A DNA stretch of 64,000 bases from Brevibacterium yomogidense (GTDB lineage: Bacteria > Actinomycetota > Actinomycetes > Actinomycetales > Brevibacteriaceae): positions 1 to 64,000 of the forward strand of contig NZ_JABASY010000006.1 in the NCBI RefSeq assembly GCF_016107685.1. Direction: 5' to 3'. The notes below the pieces were generated by a model. It was not told where the DNA came from and searched no databases. It saw only the letters and a program-made list of their open reading frames with translations. The position numbers and the translations under genes are program-made. The first letter of the stretch is position 1; the number at the start of each line of letters is the position of its first letter. Positions 20,392 to 28,965 of the stretch are shown here, piece by piece.

Positions 20392-21945
20392 GTGCAGACA
20401 GCCCACCCCATCCGCCGCGCACTCATCAGCGTCTACGACAAGACCGGTCTGGAAGACCTCGCAACCGGCCTCCACGCCGCCGGAGTCACCCTCGTGTCGA
20501 CCGGTTCCACCGCCGGCCGCATCAGCCGGGCCGGCGTACCCGTCACGCCGGTCGAGGAGCTGACAGGGTTCCCGGAGACGCTCGAAGGACGGGTGAAGAC
20601 CCTGCACCCCCGCGTGCACGCGGGTATCCTCGCGGACACGCGGAAGCCCGAGCACCTCGAGCAGATCGCGGATCTGGGGATCGAGGCCTTCGACCTGGTC
20701 GTCGTCAACCTGTACCCCTTCACGGACACCGTCGCGTCCGGCGCGGAGTTCGACGACTGCGTCGAGCAGATCGACATCGGCGGGCCGTCGATGGTGCGCG
20801 CTGCGGCGAAGAACCATCCGAGCGTCGCAGTCGTCACCGACCCCTCCGTCTACACCGAGGTCGTCGAAGCGGCGGCCGGAGACGGCTTCACCCGCACGCG
20901 TCGGACGCAGCTGGCCGCGGACGCGTTCGCCCACACCGCCGCGTACGACGTCGCCGTCGCCACGTGGATGGCCGAGCAGATCGCCGAGGACGAAGCGGTG
21001 CTGCCGGCGTTCGCGGGCTCCGCGGTCCACAAGACGGCCGACCTCCGGTACGGAGAGAACCCCCACCAGCGTGCGGCGGTCTACGCCGTTCCCGGCGCGG
21101 GAGGTGCCGCGGGCGCCGTCCAGCTGGGCGGCAAGGAGATGTCGTACAACAACTACCAGGACATCGATGCGGCGATCCGCGCCGCCTACGACTTCTCCGA
21201 CCCCGCAGTGGCGGTCATCAAGCACGCGAACCCGTGCGGGATCGCGGTGGGCGACGACATCGCCGATGCGCACCGCCGCGCGCATGCGACCGACCCCGTC
21301 TCCGCATACGGGGGTGTGATCGCTGCGAACCGCGAAGTGACGCTCGCGCTGGCGGAATCGATCAAGCCGATCTTCACAGAGGTCCTCGCCGCTCCATCGT
21401 TCGCCGCGGATGCCCTGGAGCTGCTGCGGACGAAGAAGAACCTCCGCCTGCTCGAGCTGGGGGAGCACACGGAACAGCCCCTCGAGACGAAGCAGATCGG
21501 CGGTGGCTTCCTCGTCCAGGAACGCGACCTGCTCCAGGCCGACGGGGACGAGCAGACCGGGTGGACCCTGGCCGCAGGTGAACCGGCGGACGACGCGACG
21601 ATGCGCGACCTCGTCTTCGCGTGGCGCGCCTGCCGCGCCGTGAAGTCGAACGCGATCCTGCTCGCGAAGGACGGAGCCGCTGTGGGAGTGGGGATGGGAC
21701 AGGTGAATCGCGTGGACTCCGCACGGCTCGCGGTGGAGCGTGCCGGTGAGGAGCGGGCGACCGGGTCCGTGTGCGCCTCCGACGCGTTCTTCCCGTTCGC
21801 CGACGGCCCGCAGGTGCTCTTCGACGCGGGCATCAGGGCTGTCGTGCAGCCCGGCGGGTCCATCCGCGACGAGGAGGTCATCGCTGCGGCCCAGGCCGCG
21901 GGCGTGACCATGTACTTCACGGGATCGCGCCATTTCTTCCACTGA
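20392..21945 (+). CDS. purH: Bifunctional AICAR formyltransferase / IMP cyclohydrolase
   Basis: PurH performs the last two steps of IMP synthesis. The 517-residue protein has an N-terminal IMP cyclohydrolase (MGS-like) domain with [19 protein letters not shown] and [13 protein letters not shown], and a C-terminal AICAR formyltransferase domain with [12 protein letters not shown] near 218, [11 protein letters not shown] near 274 and [26 protein letters not shown] near 418. GTG 20392 follows AGGAGG by 10 bp. It sits in the expected purN-purH-DUF3017 order. Confidence 0.96.
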   Translation: MQTAHPIRRALISVYDKTGLEDLATGLHAAGVTLVSTGSTAGRISRAGVPVTPVEELTGFPETLEGRVKTLHPRVHAGILADTRKPEHLEQIADLGIEAFDLVVVNLYPFTDTVASGAEFDDCVEQIDIGGPSMVRAAAKNHPSVAVVTDPSVYTEVVEAAAGDGFTRTRRTQLAADAFAHTAAYDVAVATWMAEQIAEDEAVLPAFAGSAVHKTADLRYGENPHQRAAVYAVPGAGGAAGAVQLGGKEMSYNNYQDIDAAIRAAYDFSDPAVAVIKHANPCGIAVGDDIADAHRRAHATDPVSAYGGVIAANREVTLALAESIKPIFTEVLAAPSFAADALELLRTKKNLRLLELGEHTEQPLETKQIGGGFLVQERDLLQADGDEQTGWTLAAGEPADDATMRDLVFAWRACRAVKSNAILLAKDGAAVGVGMGQVNRVDSARLAVERAGEERATGSVCASDAFFPFADGPQVLFDAGIRAVVQPGGSIRDEEVIAAAQAAGVTMYFTGSRHFFH

Positions 21946-21946
21946 C

Positions 21947-22300
21947 ATGAACGGTCCTTCCCCCGGCGCGGCCCGGCGGCCCCTGCGCCGGGGGAAGGGC
22001 CGTGGCTGGTTCTCCAAGCGCTGGATCTACTGGAAGCGCCGCTTCTCCAACCCGACGCCGCGGGACTGGGTGCTGCTGGTCGTGCTCGTGGTCCTCGTGA
22101 GCGCCGTGGTTCTCTCCACGGTGAGCTTCCGCCTGTCGGGACTGCTGCTGGCCGCTCTGTGCGCTGCGTCGGGAGTCGTGAGGCTCATGCCGGAACCGTG
22201 GTGGGCGACGGTCCGGAACCGGGGCCGCGCATTCGACGCCGGGATGTTCTTCGGAGCGGCGATCGCGCTCGCCCTCATCACATGGGCGGTGCCGGGCTGA
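21947..22300 (+). CDS. DUF3017 membrane protein
   Basis: A 117-residue protein with a very basic N-terminus (about 35 residues, RRPLRRGKGRGWFSKRW) and three hydrophobic helices. It matches the DUF3017 family, which regularly follows purH in actinobacteria. ATG 21947 begins one base after the purH stop, so it is co-transcribed. Function unknown. Confidence 0.8.
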   Translation: MNGPSPGAARRPLRRGKGRGWFSKRWIYWKRRFSNPTPRDWVLLVVLVVLVSAVVLSTVSFRLSGLLLAALCAASGVVRLMPEPWWATVRNRGRAFDAGMFFGAAIALALITWAVPG

Positions 22301-22412
22301 GCCCGCCGTTCCCGCCGCCTCACAGGAGGCCCACCGCCACACAGCAGGCCTGTGACGTGCACTTCTAAGGATGTGTGAAGAATCTGTGCACACCCTGTGA
22401 CGATGCGCCGGG

Positions 22413-22439
22413 TGTTTGCGTCCGCCTGCGGACGGGTGG
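22413..22439 (+). promoter_or_regulatory. Possible stress-sigma (SigB-type) promoter
   Basis: GTTT at 22413-22416 and GGGTGG at 22434-22439, separated by 17 bp, resemble the GTTT/GGGTAT promoters of actinobacterial SigB-like factors. It lies 59 bp upstream of the small MT0933-type gene. Confidence 0.35.
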
Positions 22440-22497
22440 CAGGGTCATGCATGAAGCCGCCGGGTGAAGGCGGATGTCGACACGGAGGAGGCCGCAT

Positions 22498-22713
22498 ATG
22501 GGTATCGGAGATATGGCCGGCAAGGCGCAGGACGCACTGAAGACCGAACAGGGTCAGAAGTTTGCAGGCGAAGGCCTCAACCGTGCATCCGACGCCGCGG
22601 ACAATGCCACCGGCAACAAGCACACCGACCACATCAACACGGGTAAGGACGCCGTCTCCGACAAGCTCGGGCTGGGCGGCGACGACAAGAAGAAGGGTCA
22701 GTCCAAGCGCTGA
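22498..22713 (+). CDS. MT0933-type small protein (Rv0909 family, antitoxin-like)
   Basis: A 71-residue hydrophilic protein: IGDMAGKAQDALK, then GEGLNRASDAADNATGNKHTDHINTGKDAVSDKLG and a Lys-rich tail. This repeats the short amphipathic pattern of the MT0933/Rv0909 family, annotated as an antitoxin, and is also like CsbD stress proteins. GGAGGAGG at 22484-22491 is 6 bp from ATG 22498. No toxin gene lies next to it, so an antitoxin role is doubtful; a stress role fits the SigB-like promoter. Confidence 0.75.
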   Translation: MGIGDMAGKAQDALKTEQGQKFAGEGLNRASDAADNATGNKHTDHINTGKDAVSDKLGLGGDDKKKGQSKR

Positions 22714-22731
22714 TCCGTCACCTCACTCGCG

Positions 22732-22768
22732 CTGCGCCCCGGTTCCGCTTCTGAGGACCGGGGCGCAG
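22732..22768 (+). terminator. Terminator of the small MT0933-type gene
   Basis: A perfect 12-bp stem pairs 22732-22743 with 22757-22768 and the stop is 19 bp upstream. No T-run follows, which is common in this window. Confidence 0.75.
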
Positions 22769-22796
22769 TCGTGTGCACGGGCTCGTCCACCTGAAC

Positions 22797-22886
22797 GCGA
22801 GGTGCACCGACCTAGCGAGGTGCGCCGATGTAGCGAGGTGCACCGACCTAGCGAGGTGCGCCGATGTAGCGAGGTGCGCCGACGTG
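22797..22886. repeat. Five-copy 18-bp tandem repeat
   Basis: Five 18-bp units start at 22797, 22815, 22833, 22851 and 22869. Units 1 and 3 are identical and units 2 and 4 are identical, so a 36-bp dimer seems to have been duplicated. It lies between two terminators of convergent genes. Confidence 0.9.
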
Positions 22887-22927
22887 GTCGGATGCCCGCG
22901 GGGCGGCGCGCCCGGCGGACCCCTGCG

Positions 22928-22951
22928 GGGCGATGCGCCCGCGCATCGCCC
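22928..22951 (-). terminator. Terminator of pcrA
   Basis: GGGCGATGCG (22928-22937) pairs perfectly with CGCATCGCCC (22942-22951) across a 4-base loop, 3 bp beyond the pcrA stop on the minus strand. Confidence 0.7.
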
Positions 22952-22953
22952 GG

Positions 22954-25554
22954 TCAGAGTTTGACGACGGGTGCGTAGCGCATGAGGAGGCGCTTCGTCC
23001 CTTCCGAACCGAAATCCACGACGGCGACGGTCTTGTCGCCCGCACCGGTCACCTCGACGACCGTTCCCAGGCCGAACGCGTCGTGGGAGACGCGGTCGCC
23101 CGCATCGACGGAGACGACTTCCCGCTGGGGACGGATCCGATTGGGGAAGCCGCTGCCCGGGCTGGTCGACGACGACCGCGCACCGGCACCGCCGCGCCTG
23201 CCCGCACCGAAGACGTTCCCGGACGAACCGCCGGAATCCCCGCGTCCCCCTCCGTAAGCGGAGCCGTAGGGCCCGGAACCGGCCAGTCCCGCACCGAATC
23301 CGCCCGACCCGAAACCGGTCGTGCCGCCGGAGCCCGTCGACTCCCAGTCGATGAGCTTCTCCGGGATCTCCGCGAGGAACCTGCTGGCAGGGTTGTACTG
23401 CGGCTGGCCCCACAGGCTGCGGGTCTCCGCCCGGGTGAGCACAAGCTTGCGCTGCGCCCGGGTGAGGCCGACATAGGCGAGGCGGCGCTCCTCCGCCATC
23501 TCCTGAGATGATGTGAAGGACCGCTGATGCGGGAACGTCCCGTCCTCCAGCCCCGTGAGGAACACGACAGGGAACTCCAGTCCCTTCGCCGTGTGGAGGG
23601 TCATGAGGGTCACTTCGCCGGCTTCTTCGTCGGGGATCGCGTCGGAGTCCGACGACAGTGCCACAGCTTCGAGGAACGCGTCCAGAGACCCGTCCTCGTT
23701 CTGGGCGTCGTACTGCTCCGCCACGGCGACGAGCTCCGCGAGGTTGTCCACGCGCGATTCGTCCTGCGGGTCCGTCGACTCGTTGAGTGAGGCGAGGTAG
23801 CCGGTCTGCTCGAGCACCGCTTCGAGTGCGGCCGCGACGCCCCCGCCTTCGGCCACACCGGCGAGATCGCTCAGCAGTGCGAGGAAGGTGCGGATGGGGC
23901 CGCGGGAGCGCGTCGTGATGCCGACGGCGTTCTCCGCGTCCTCGAGCGCCTCACGGAACGTCGTCCGTTCGCGTTCCGCGTGCGCCGCGACGAGTGCTTC
24001 CGTCCGATCGCCGATCCCACGCTTGGGCTCGTTGAGGATGCGGCGGAGGTTCACGTCGTCCGCGGGGTTCGCGAGCACGCGGAGGTATGCGAGCGCGTCC
24101 TTGATCTCCTTGCGCTCGTAGAACCGGGTGCCGCCGACCACCTTGTAGGGCATGCCCGCACGCACGAGCGCGTCCTCGATCGCACGTGACTGCGCGTTGG
24201 TGCGGTAGAAGACGGCGACGTCGCCGTACGTGAGGTCGTGCTCGTCACGCAGTTCGTCGATCCGCTCGACGATGAAGCGGGCCTCCGCCTGCTCCGACTC
24301 AGCGACCCACCCGGTCACGGCCTCGCCGTCGCCGCTGTCCGTCCACAGCCGCTTGTCCTTGCGGTCGTCGTTGTTCGCGATGACGGCGTTCGCGGCGGAG
24401 AGGATGTTCTGCGTCGACCGGTAGTTCTGCTCGAGCAGCACGACGCGGGCGCGGGGGAAGTCCTCTTCGAACTCCACGATGTTGCGCACCGTCGCCCCGC
24501 GGAACGCGTAGATCGACTGGTCCGCATCCCCGACGACGGTGAGCTCTGCCGACGGTCCGTCCGGGAGGTCCGCTCCCGCCAACAGGCGGATGAGCCGGTA
24601 CTGGGCCGGGTTGGTGTCCTGGTACTCGTCGACGAGGATGTGGCGGAACCGCGCGCGGTAGTTGTCTGCGACGGCGTCGAAGGCGCCCAGCAGGTGGACG
24701 GTCTCCATGATGAGGTCGTCGAAGTCGAGTGCGTTCGCCCGCCGCAGCCGGTCCTGGTAGCGGCGGTAGACGGTGAGGACGGCTTCGTCGTTCGGCCGCT
24801 TCTCCGACACGGTCTGCGCGAAGTCGTCCGGTGTCATGAGGTCGTTCTTGAGGCCGGAGATCCGCGACCGCAGCGCCCGCGCGGGGAACTTCTTGGGGTC
24901 GAGGTCCGTCTCCCGTGCGATCTGGGTGAGCAGCCGCAGCGAGTCCTGCGCGTCGTAGATCGTGAAGCTCGACGTGAGCCCCAGCGTCTTCGCCTCCCGG
25001 CGGAGGATCCGCACGCAGGCGGAGTGGAAGGTCGACACCCACATCGTGCGGGCCGCCGGCCCGACGAGTGCGGCGATCCGCTCCTGCATCTCCTTCGCCG
25101 CCTTGTTCGTGAAGGTGATCGCGAGGACCTCGCCCGGCCGAGCGTGCCCCGCTCGCAGGGCGTGGGCGATGCGGCGGGTGAGCACGCTCGTCTTGCCGGA
25201 CCCGGCGCCGGCCACGATGAGGAGCGGGCCACCGCTGTGCAGGACGGCTTCCCTCTGTGCGGGGTTGAGGCCGTCCAGCAGCGCATCCGTCGACTGCTCG
25301 TAAGCGGGGGAGGGCGCCGCGCCCGAGGCCCCGGCCGGGGACACGGGACCGGTCCCGGACCGGGCCCCGGCCTCGGACCCAGACCCAGCCCCGGCCCCGG
25401 CCTCGGACCCAGACCCGGACCGGGCGGACGCGGTCGCGGGCCCCGCACCGGCCTCGGCGGCGGCGCTCACGACGTCCGCCCCGGCCCCGGCAGCGGTATC
25501 GCCGTCTGCGGTCCGGGGGGACAGGACGGAGAGGAAATCGAAGGGGGAGCTCAT
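22954..25554 (-). CDS. pcrA: ATP-dependent DNA helicase PcrA/UvrD
   Basis: An 866-residue SF1A helicase that unwinds DNA in repair and clears replication obstacles. Motifs: Q-motif LNPAQREAVLHSGGPLLIVAGAG, Walker A AGAGSGKTSVLTRRIA near residue 115, Walker B VDEYQDTNPAQ near 318, and GLTRAQRKLVLTRAE near 690. The C-terminal region is Gly/Ser-rich and ends in a Tudor-like VVSVDAGDRVSHDAFGLGTV segment that binds RNA polymerase in relatives. The first 90 residues are a low-complexity Ala/Gly/Ser/Glu extension encoded by a minisatellite. On the minus strand TAGGTT lies 9 bp before the ATG. Confidence 0.95.
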   Translation of the reverse strand: MSSPFDFLSVLSPRTADGDTAAGAGADVVSAAAEAGAGPATASARSGSGSEAGAGAGSGSEAGARSGTGPVSPAGASGAAPSPAYEQSTDALLDGLNPAQREAVLHSGGPLLIVAGAGSGKTSVLTRRIAHALRAGHARPGEVLAITFTNKAAKEMQERIAALVGPAARTMWVSTFHSACVRILRREAKTLGLTSSFTIYDAQDSLRLLTQIARETDLDPKKFPARALRSRISGLKNDLMTPDDFAQTVSEKRPNDEAVLTVYRRYQDRLRRANALDFDDLIMETVHLLGAFDAVADNYRARFRHILVDEYQDTNPAQYRLIRLLAGADLPDGPSAELTVVGDADQSIYAFRGATVRNIVEFEEDFPRARVVLLEQNYRSTQNILSAANAVIANNDDRKDKRLWTDSGDGEAVTGWVAESEQAEARFIVERIDELRDEHDLTYGDVAVFYRTNAQSRAIEDALVRAGMPYKVVGGTRFYERKEIKDALAYLRVLANPADDVNLRRILNEPKRGIGDRTEALVAAHAERERTTFREALEDAENAVGITTRSRGPIRTFLALLSDLAGVAEGGGVAAALEAVLEQTGYLASLNESTDPQDESRVDNLAELVAVAEQYDAQNEDGSLDAFLEAVALSSDSDAIPDEEAGEVTLMTLHTAKGLEFPVVFLTGLEDGTFPHQRSFTSSQEMAEERRLAYVGLTRAQRKLVLTRAETRSLWGQPQYNPASRFLAEIPEKLIDWESTGSGGTTGFGSGGFGAGLAGSGPYGSAYGGGRGDSGGSSGNVFGAGRRGGAGARSSSTSPGSGFPNRIRPQREVVSVDAGDRVSHDAFGLGTVVEVTGAGDKTVAVVDFGSEGTKRLLMRYAPVVKL
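25330..25440 (-). repeat. Minisatellite inside the pcrA N-terminal extension
   Basis: Imperfect 18-36-bp units built from CCCGGCCTCGGACCCAGACC encode the SGSEAGAGSGS-like extension of PcrA. Two almost identical long copies are seen around 25365-25390 and 25400-25425. Confidence 0.65.
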
Positions 25555-25569
25555 AGCGGTGCGAACCTA
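25554..25569 (-). promoter_or_regulatory. Probable promoter of pcrA
   Basis: On the minus strand TAGGTT (25569-25564) precedes ATG 25554 by 9 bp, giving a transcript leader of at most a few bases. Confidence 0.5.
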
Positions 25570-25583
25570 TCAGCCGGGACGGA

Positions 25584-25613
25584 CACGGCCCGGCTCTGGG
25601 GAGCCGGGCCGTG
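25584..25613 (-). terminator. Terminator between the small membrane-protein gene and pcrA
   Basis: CACGGCCCGGCTC (25584-25596) pairs perfectly with GAGCCGGGCCGTG (25601-25613) across a 4-base loop. It follows the minus-strand gene that ends at 25701 and precedes the pcrA promoter. Confidence 0.75.
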
Positions 25614-25700
25614 GACGACGAGCGGGTGCGGGACGGATCCCGCGCTGACCGGATGAGGAGTCCTGATCAGCGGAGTGACTGCTCTGCGGAGTGGCCGTTC

Positions 25701-26081
25701 TCAGGCGAGGACGGTGCCGGGGACGAAGACGGCGACGATCACGGCGACGAGGGCGGTGATGCCTGCCGCGTGCGACATGCCCGCGGACGCACCCTGGTCA
25801 GGAGCCGCCTTCTCCTTGCGCTTGCCGATGAAGGCGAAGACGGTGACCGCGATCGCGAGGACGAGCTTCACGCCGATCTTCACGTGATTGACGGCGGCGT
25901 CGTCCGCGACCATCGCCTCCGCGAGGCCCGTGAGGAGAAGGCCGGTGACCAGCTGCAGGTACGCGCCGTGCAGCATGCCCGGGGACAGCTTCGGAGCCTT
26001 GATGTTCGTGAAGTACCCGCCGATGATGATGGCCATGCCGATGAGGTGCAGAAGCACGAGGACGAGACGAAGGATTTCCAT
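25701..26081 (-). CDS. Small integral membrane protein, function unknown
   Basis: A 126-residue protein with four hydrophobic helices (about 4-25, 38-58, 65-85 and 103-124). A short basic loop KRKEKAAPDQ separates helices 3 and 4. The conserved HLIGMAIIIGGYF in helix 1 and NHVKIGVKLVLAIAV recall small actinobacterial proteins beside glmU, without an assigned function. ATG 26081 follows TAGACT by 7 bp. Confidence 0.7.
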   Translation of the reverse strand: MEILRLVLVLLHLIGMAIIIGGYFTNIKAPKLSPGMLHGAYLQLVTGLLLTGLAEAMVADDAAVNHVKIGVKLVLAIAVTVFAFIGKRKEKAAPDQGASAGMSHAAGITALVAVIVAVFVPGTVLA

Positions 26082-26094
26082 ACCCCCGAGTCTA
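26081..26094 (-). promoter_or_regulatory. Leaderless promoter of small membrane-protein gene
   Basis: On the minus strand TAGACT (26094-26089) stands 7 bp before ATG 26081, with no Shine-Dalgarno. Confidence 0.65.
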
Positions 26095-26137
26095 GTGGCA
26101 GGATAAACCCCAGCGCCCACCCGCCCCGGGAGCGCGG

Positions 26138-26209
26138 TCCGCCCTGGTGTAATGGCAGCACGCCGGCCTTTGGTGCCGTGTGGTCTAGGTTCGAATCCTA
26201 GGGGCGGAG
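26138..26209 (+). tRNA. tRNA-Gln (anticodon UUG)
   Basis: A 72-nt cloverleaf: acceptor TCCGCCC (26138-26144) pairs with GGGCGGA (26202-26208), the anticodon loop carries TTG, and the T-arm has GGTTCGAATCC. CCA is not encoded. It stands 37 bp before glmU, a frequent actinobacterial arrangement. Confidence 0.95.
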
Positions 26210-26246
26210 CGGGATGAAGCGATCCGCAACACAAGGAGCCCCACAC

Positions 26247-27773
26247 ATGCCGCAGCACAGTCCGGCAGCAGTGATCGTCCTCGCCGCGGGCGAGGGAACC
26301 CGGATGAAGTCGGCCACACCCAAGGTGATGCACCCGATCGCGGGACGCTCTCTCCTCCACCACGCGATCAACGCGGCGGCGGGTACCGGCCCGGAACATC
26401 TGGTCGTCGTCCTGCGCCACGCGCGGGAACAGGTCGCCTCCCACGTCGAATCGATCGCGGGCGTGCTCGACCGCTCCGTGCTCGTCGCGGACCAGGACGA
26501 CGTCCCCGGGACGGGCCGCGCCGCCGAATGCGCGCTCACCCAGCTGCCGGAGGGCCTGACCGGCACCGTCGTCGTCACCTACGGCGACGTCCCCCTGCTC
26601 ACCGCGGGGACCCTCTACGCGCTCGTGGAGCACCACGAATCGCAGACGAACGCCGTGACGGTTCTGTCCGCGAACGTCGCGAACCCCACCGGCTACGGCC
26701 GGATCGTGCGCGACGCCGCCGGCGACCTCGAGCGGATCGTCGAGGAGAAGGACGCGGACGACGAGGTGCGGAGGCTGCGCGAGATCAACTCCGGCATCTA
26801 CGCCTTCGACGCCGCCGTCCTGCGCGAATCGCTCGCCCGCGTCGACACCGACAATGCTCAGGGGGAGAAGTACCTCACGGACGTCATCGGCATCGCCCGC
26901 GGAGGCGGGTCGCGGGTCGCGGCACTCACCACCGATGACGTGTGGCAGGTCGAAGGCGCGAACGATCGCGTCCAGCTGGCCCAGCTGGGCAGGGAGCTCA
27001 ACCGCCGCATCGTCGAAGGCCACATGCGCGCCGGTGTCACGGTCGTCGACCCGGAGACCACCTGGATCGACGCCGACGCCGTCATCGCACCGGACGTGAC
27101 GATCCAGCCGGGCGTGCAGCTCCACGGCGCCTGCGACATCGCCACCGGTGCGGCCATCGGCCCGGACTCCACCCTGTCCGACACGGAGGTGGGCGAGGGG
27201 GCGACCGTCATCCGCACGCACGGCTCACTGTCCGTGATCGGGGCCGGCGCGACCGTCGGCCCGTTCGCGTACCTGCGCCCCGGCACGGAACTGGGCACGA
27301 ACGGGAAGATCGGCACGTTCGTCGAGACGAAGAACGCGCAGATCGGTGCGGGGACGAAGGTCCCCCACCTCACCTACGTGGGGGACGCGACGATCGGCGA
27401 GCAGTCGAACATCGGCGCCTCCTCCGTGTTCGTCAACTACGACGGCGTGCACAAGAACCGCACGACCATCGGATCATTCGTGAAGACAGGATCCGACACG
27501 ATGTTCATCGCACCGGTGACAGTGGGCGACGGCGCCTACTCCGGCGCGGGCACCGTGATCCGCGAAGACGTCCCCGCCGGTGCCCTCGCCATCACGGAGG
27601 GGCGCCAGCGCAACATCGAGGGGTGGGTGGTCGCGAAGCGGCCGGGCACCGCTGCCGCGCGAGCGGCGCAGATGGCAGGCGGGGCGGCGGAAGCGTCCGC
27701 CACGACAGACCCTGCGGGTCCGAACGGGCCCGGCAGCGCAGACAACGCGGACAACGCGGAGAAGGAGTCCTGA
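26247..27773 (+). CDS. glmU: Bifunctional UDP-GlcNAc pyrophosphorylase / glucosamine-1-P acetyltransferase
   Basis: GlmU makes UDP-N-acetylglucosamine for peptidoglycan. The 508-residue protein has the uridyltransferase motif LAAGEGTRMKS near residue 13, YGDVPLLT near 112, and a left-handed beta-helix acetyltransferase half (about 255-470) with GTFVETKNAQIG and YVGDATIGEQSNIGASSVFVNYDG. The last 40 residues form an Ala/Gly/Asn-rich tail. AAGGAG at 26233-26238 fixes the ATG at 26247. It is followed at 2 bp by prs. Confidence 0.96.
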   Translation: MPQHSPAAVIVLAAGEGTRMKSATPKVMHPIAGRSLLHHAINAAAGTGPEHLVVVLRHAREQVASHVESIAGVLDRSVLVADQDDVPGTGRAAECALTQLPEGLTGTVVVTYGDVPLLTAGTLYALVEHHESQTNAVTVLSANVANPTGYGRIVRDAAGDLERIVEEKDADDEVRRLREINSGIYAFDAAVLRESLARVDTDNAQGEKYLTDVIGIARGGGSRVAALTTDDVWQVEGANDRVQLAQLGRELNRRIVEGHMRAGVTVVDPETTWIDADAVIAPDVTIQPGVQLHGACDIATGAAIGPDSTLSDTEVGEGATVIRTHGSLSVIGAGATVGPFAYLRPGTELGTNGKIGTFVETKNAQIGAGTKVPHLTYVGDATIGEQSNIGASSVFVNYDGVHKNRTTIGSFVKTGSDTMFIAPVTVGDGAYSGAGTVIREDVPAGALAITEGRQRNIEGWVVAKRPGTAAARAAQMAGGAAEASATTDPAGPNGPGSADNADNAEKES

Positions 27774-27775
27774 AC

Positions 27776-28756
27776 GTGAGGTCGATCACCACCGCGGGCG
27801 AGAAGAAGCTCGTCCTCGTCAGCGGGCGCGCGAACTCGGAGCTGGCCGAACAGGTCGCCGAATGCCTGGGCACGGAACTGCTGCCCGCAGACATCTACAA
27901 CTTCGCGAACGGCGAGATCTACGTGCGGTTCAGCGAATCCGTTCGCGGCACCGACGTCTTCATCATGCAGTCGCATACGACCCCCATCAACGAATGGGTC
28001 ATGGAGCAGCTGATCATGGTGGACGCGCTCAAGCGCGCGTCGGCGAAGCGGATCACCGTCATCGCACCGTTCTTCCCGTACGCCCGCCAGGACAAGAAGC
28101 ACCGCGGCCGTGAGCCCATCTCCGCGCGCCTCATGGCGGACCTCTTCAAGACCGCCGGGGCGGACCGCCTCATCACGGTCGACCTGCACACCGCGCAGAT
28201 CCAGGGGTTCTTCGACGGTCCCGTCGACCACCTCGTGGCGCTGCCCCTCCTGTCCGACTACGTGAAGGAGAACTACCCGGAGGACCTCGCCGTCGTGTCC
28301 CCCGACGCGGGTCGCATCAAGGTCGCGGAGAACTGGTCGGCGAGCCTGGGCGGCGTGCCGCTCGCGTTCATCCACAAGACCCGCGACATCACGCGCCCGA
28401 ACGAGACGAAGGCCAACCGGGTGGTCGGCGAGGTCGAAGGGCGCCACTGCGTGCTCGTCGACGACATGATCGACACCGGCGGCACGATCGTGCAGGCGGC
28501 GGACGCCTGCATGGCAGCCGGCGCGAAGGGCGTCATCATCGTGTCGACCCACGCCGTCTTCTCCGGGCCCGCCGTGGAACGGCTGAAGAACTCCGTGGCG
28601 GAAGAGGTCATCGTGACGAACACCCTGCCGCTGGGGGAGGAGACGCACTTCGACAAGCTCACCGTTCTGTCGATCGCGCCCCTGCTGGCACGTGCGGTGC
28701 ACGAGGTCTTCGAGGACGGGTCGGTCACGAGCCTCTTCGAGAACGTGAGCAGCTGA
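27776..28756 (+). CDS. prs: Ribose-phosphate pyrophosphokinase
   Basis: Prs makes PRPP, the substrate of PncB, PurN-pathway and histidine enzymes. The 326-residue protein shows ANGEIYVRFSESVRG, FFPYARQDKKHRGREPISA near residue 100 (ATP site), DLHTAQIQGFFD near 140 and the PRPP loop VLVDDMIDTGGT near 226. GTG 27776 is preceded by GAAGGAG at 27761-27767 and lies 2 bp after the glmU stop, so glmU and prs share a transcript. Confidence 0.96.
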   Translation: MRSITTAGEKKLVLVSGRANSELAEQVAECLGTELLPADIYNFANGEIYVRFSESVRGTDVFIMQSHTTPINEWVMEQLIMVDALKRASAKRITVIAPFFPYARQDKKHRGREPISARLMADLFKTAGADRLITVDLHTAQIQGFFDGPVDHLVALPLLSDYVKENYPEDLAVVSPDAGRIKVAENWSASLGGVPLAFIHKTRDITRPNETKANRVVGEVEGRHCVLVDDMIDTGGTIVQAADACMAAGAKGVIIVSTHAVFSGPAVERLKNSVAEEVIVTNTLPLGEETHFDKLTVLSIAPLLARAVHEVFEDGSVTSLFENVSS

Positions 28757-28793
28757 CGAAGGGCCCCAGGCTCGGCGCCCACCGCCGTCGGCT

Positions 28794-28821
28794 TTGACGG
28801 TGGTGCGCGAGCACGTATGAT
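28794..28821 (+). promoter_or_regulatory. Sigma-70-type promoter of rplY
   Basis: TTGACG (28794-28799), a 16-bp spacer and TATGAT (28816-28821) make the best consensus promoter in the window. It predicts transcription from about 28828, 138 nt ahead of the rplY ATG. Confidence 0.75.
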
Positions 28822-28827
28822 TGGCGG

Positions 28828-28960
28828 GTTACCTCGGCGAGGGAGGCCCCGACGGCCTCCGTGATCGACGCGGTCCTCATGTTCCGAGCAGGCATCCTGT
28901 CCTCCGCTCCGGGCCGGTGGGTTCTGCGTCCGTACGAGGCGCCACCGCTTGGAAGGAGAT
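28828..28960 (+). promoter_or_regulatory. Structured 5-prime leader of rplY
   Basis: The leader carries a perfect 7-bp hairpin (28842-28848 with 28854-28860). Further on, CGGTGG (28915-28920) can pair with CCACCG (28942-28947), and CTCC at 28907-28910 can pair with the GGAG of the ribosome site at 28955-28958. This may gate translation of L25. It is inference from base pairing. Confidence 0.4.
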
Positions 28961-28965
28961 TGACC

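Noticed and set aside
22797..22886. Possible CRISPR array
   Set aside because: The 18-bp units are adjacent with no spacers, two unit types alternate, and no cas gene is near. It is a tandem repeat.
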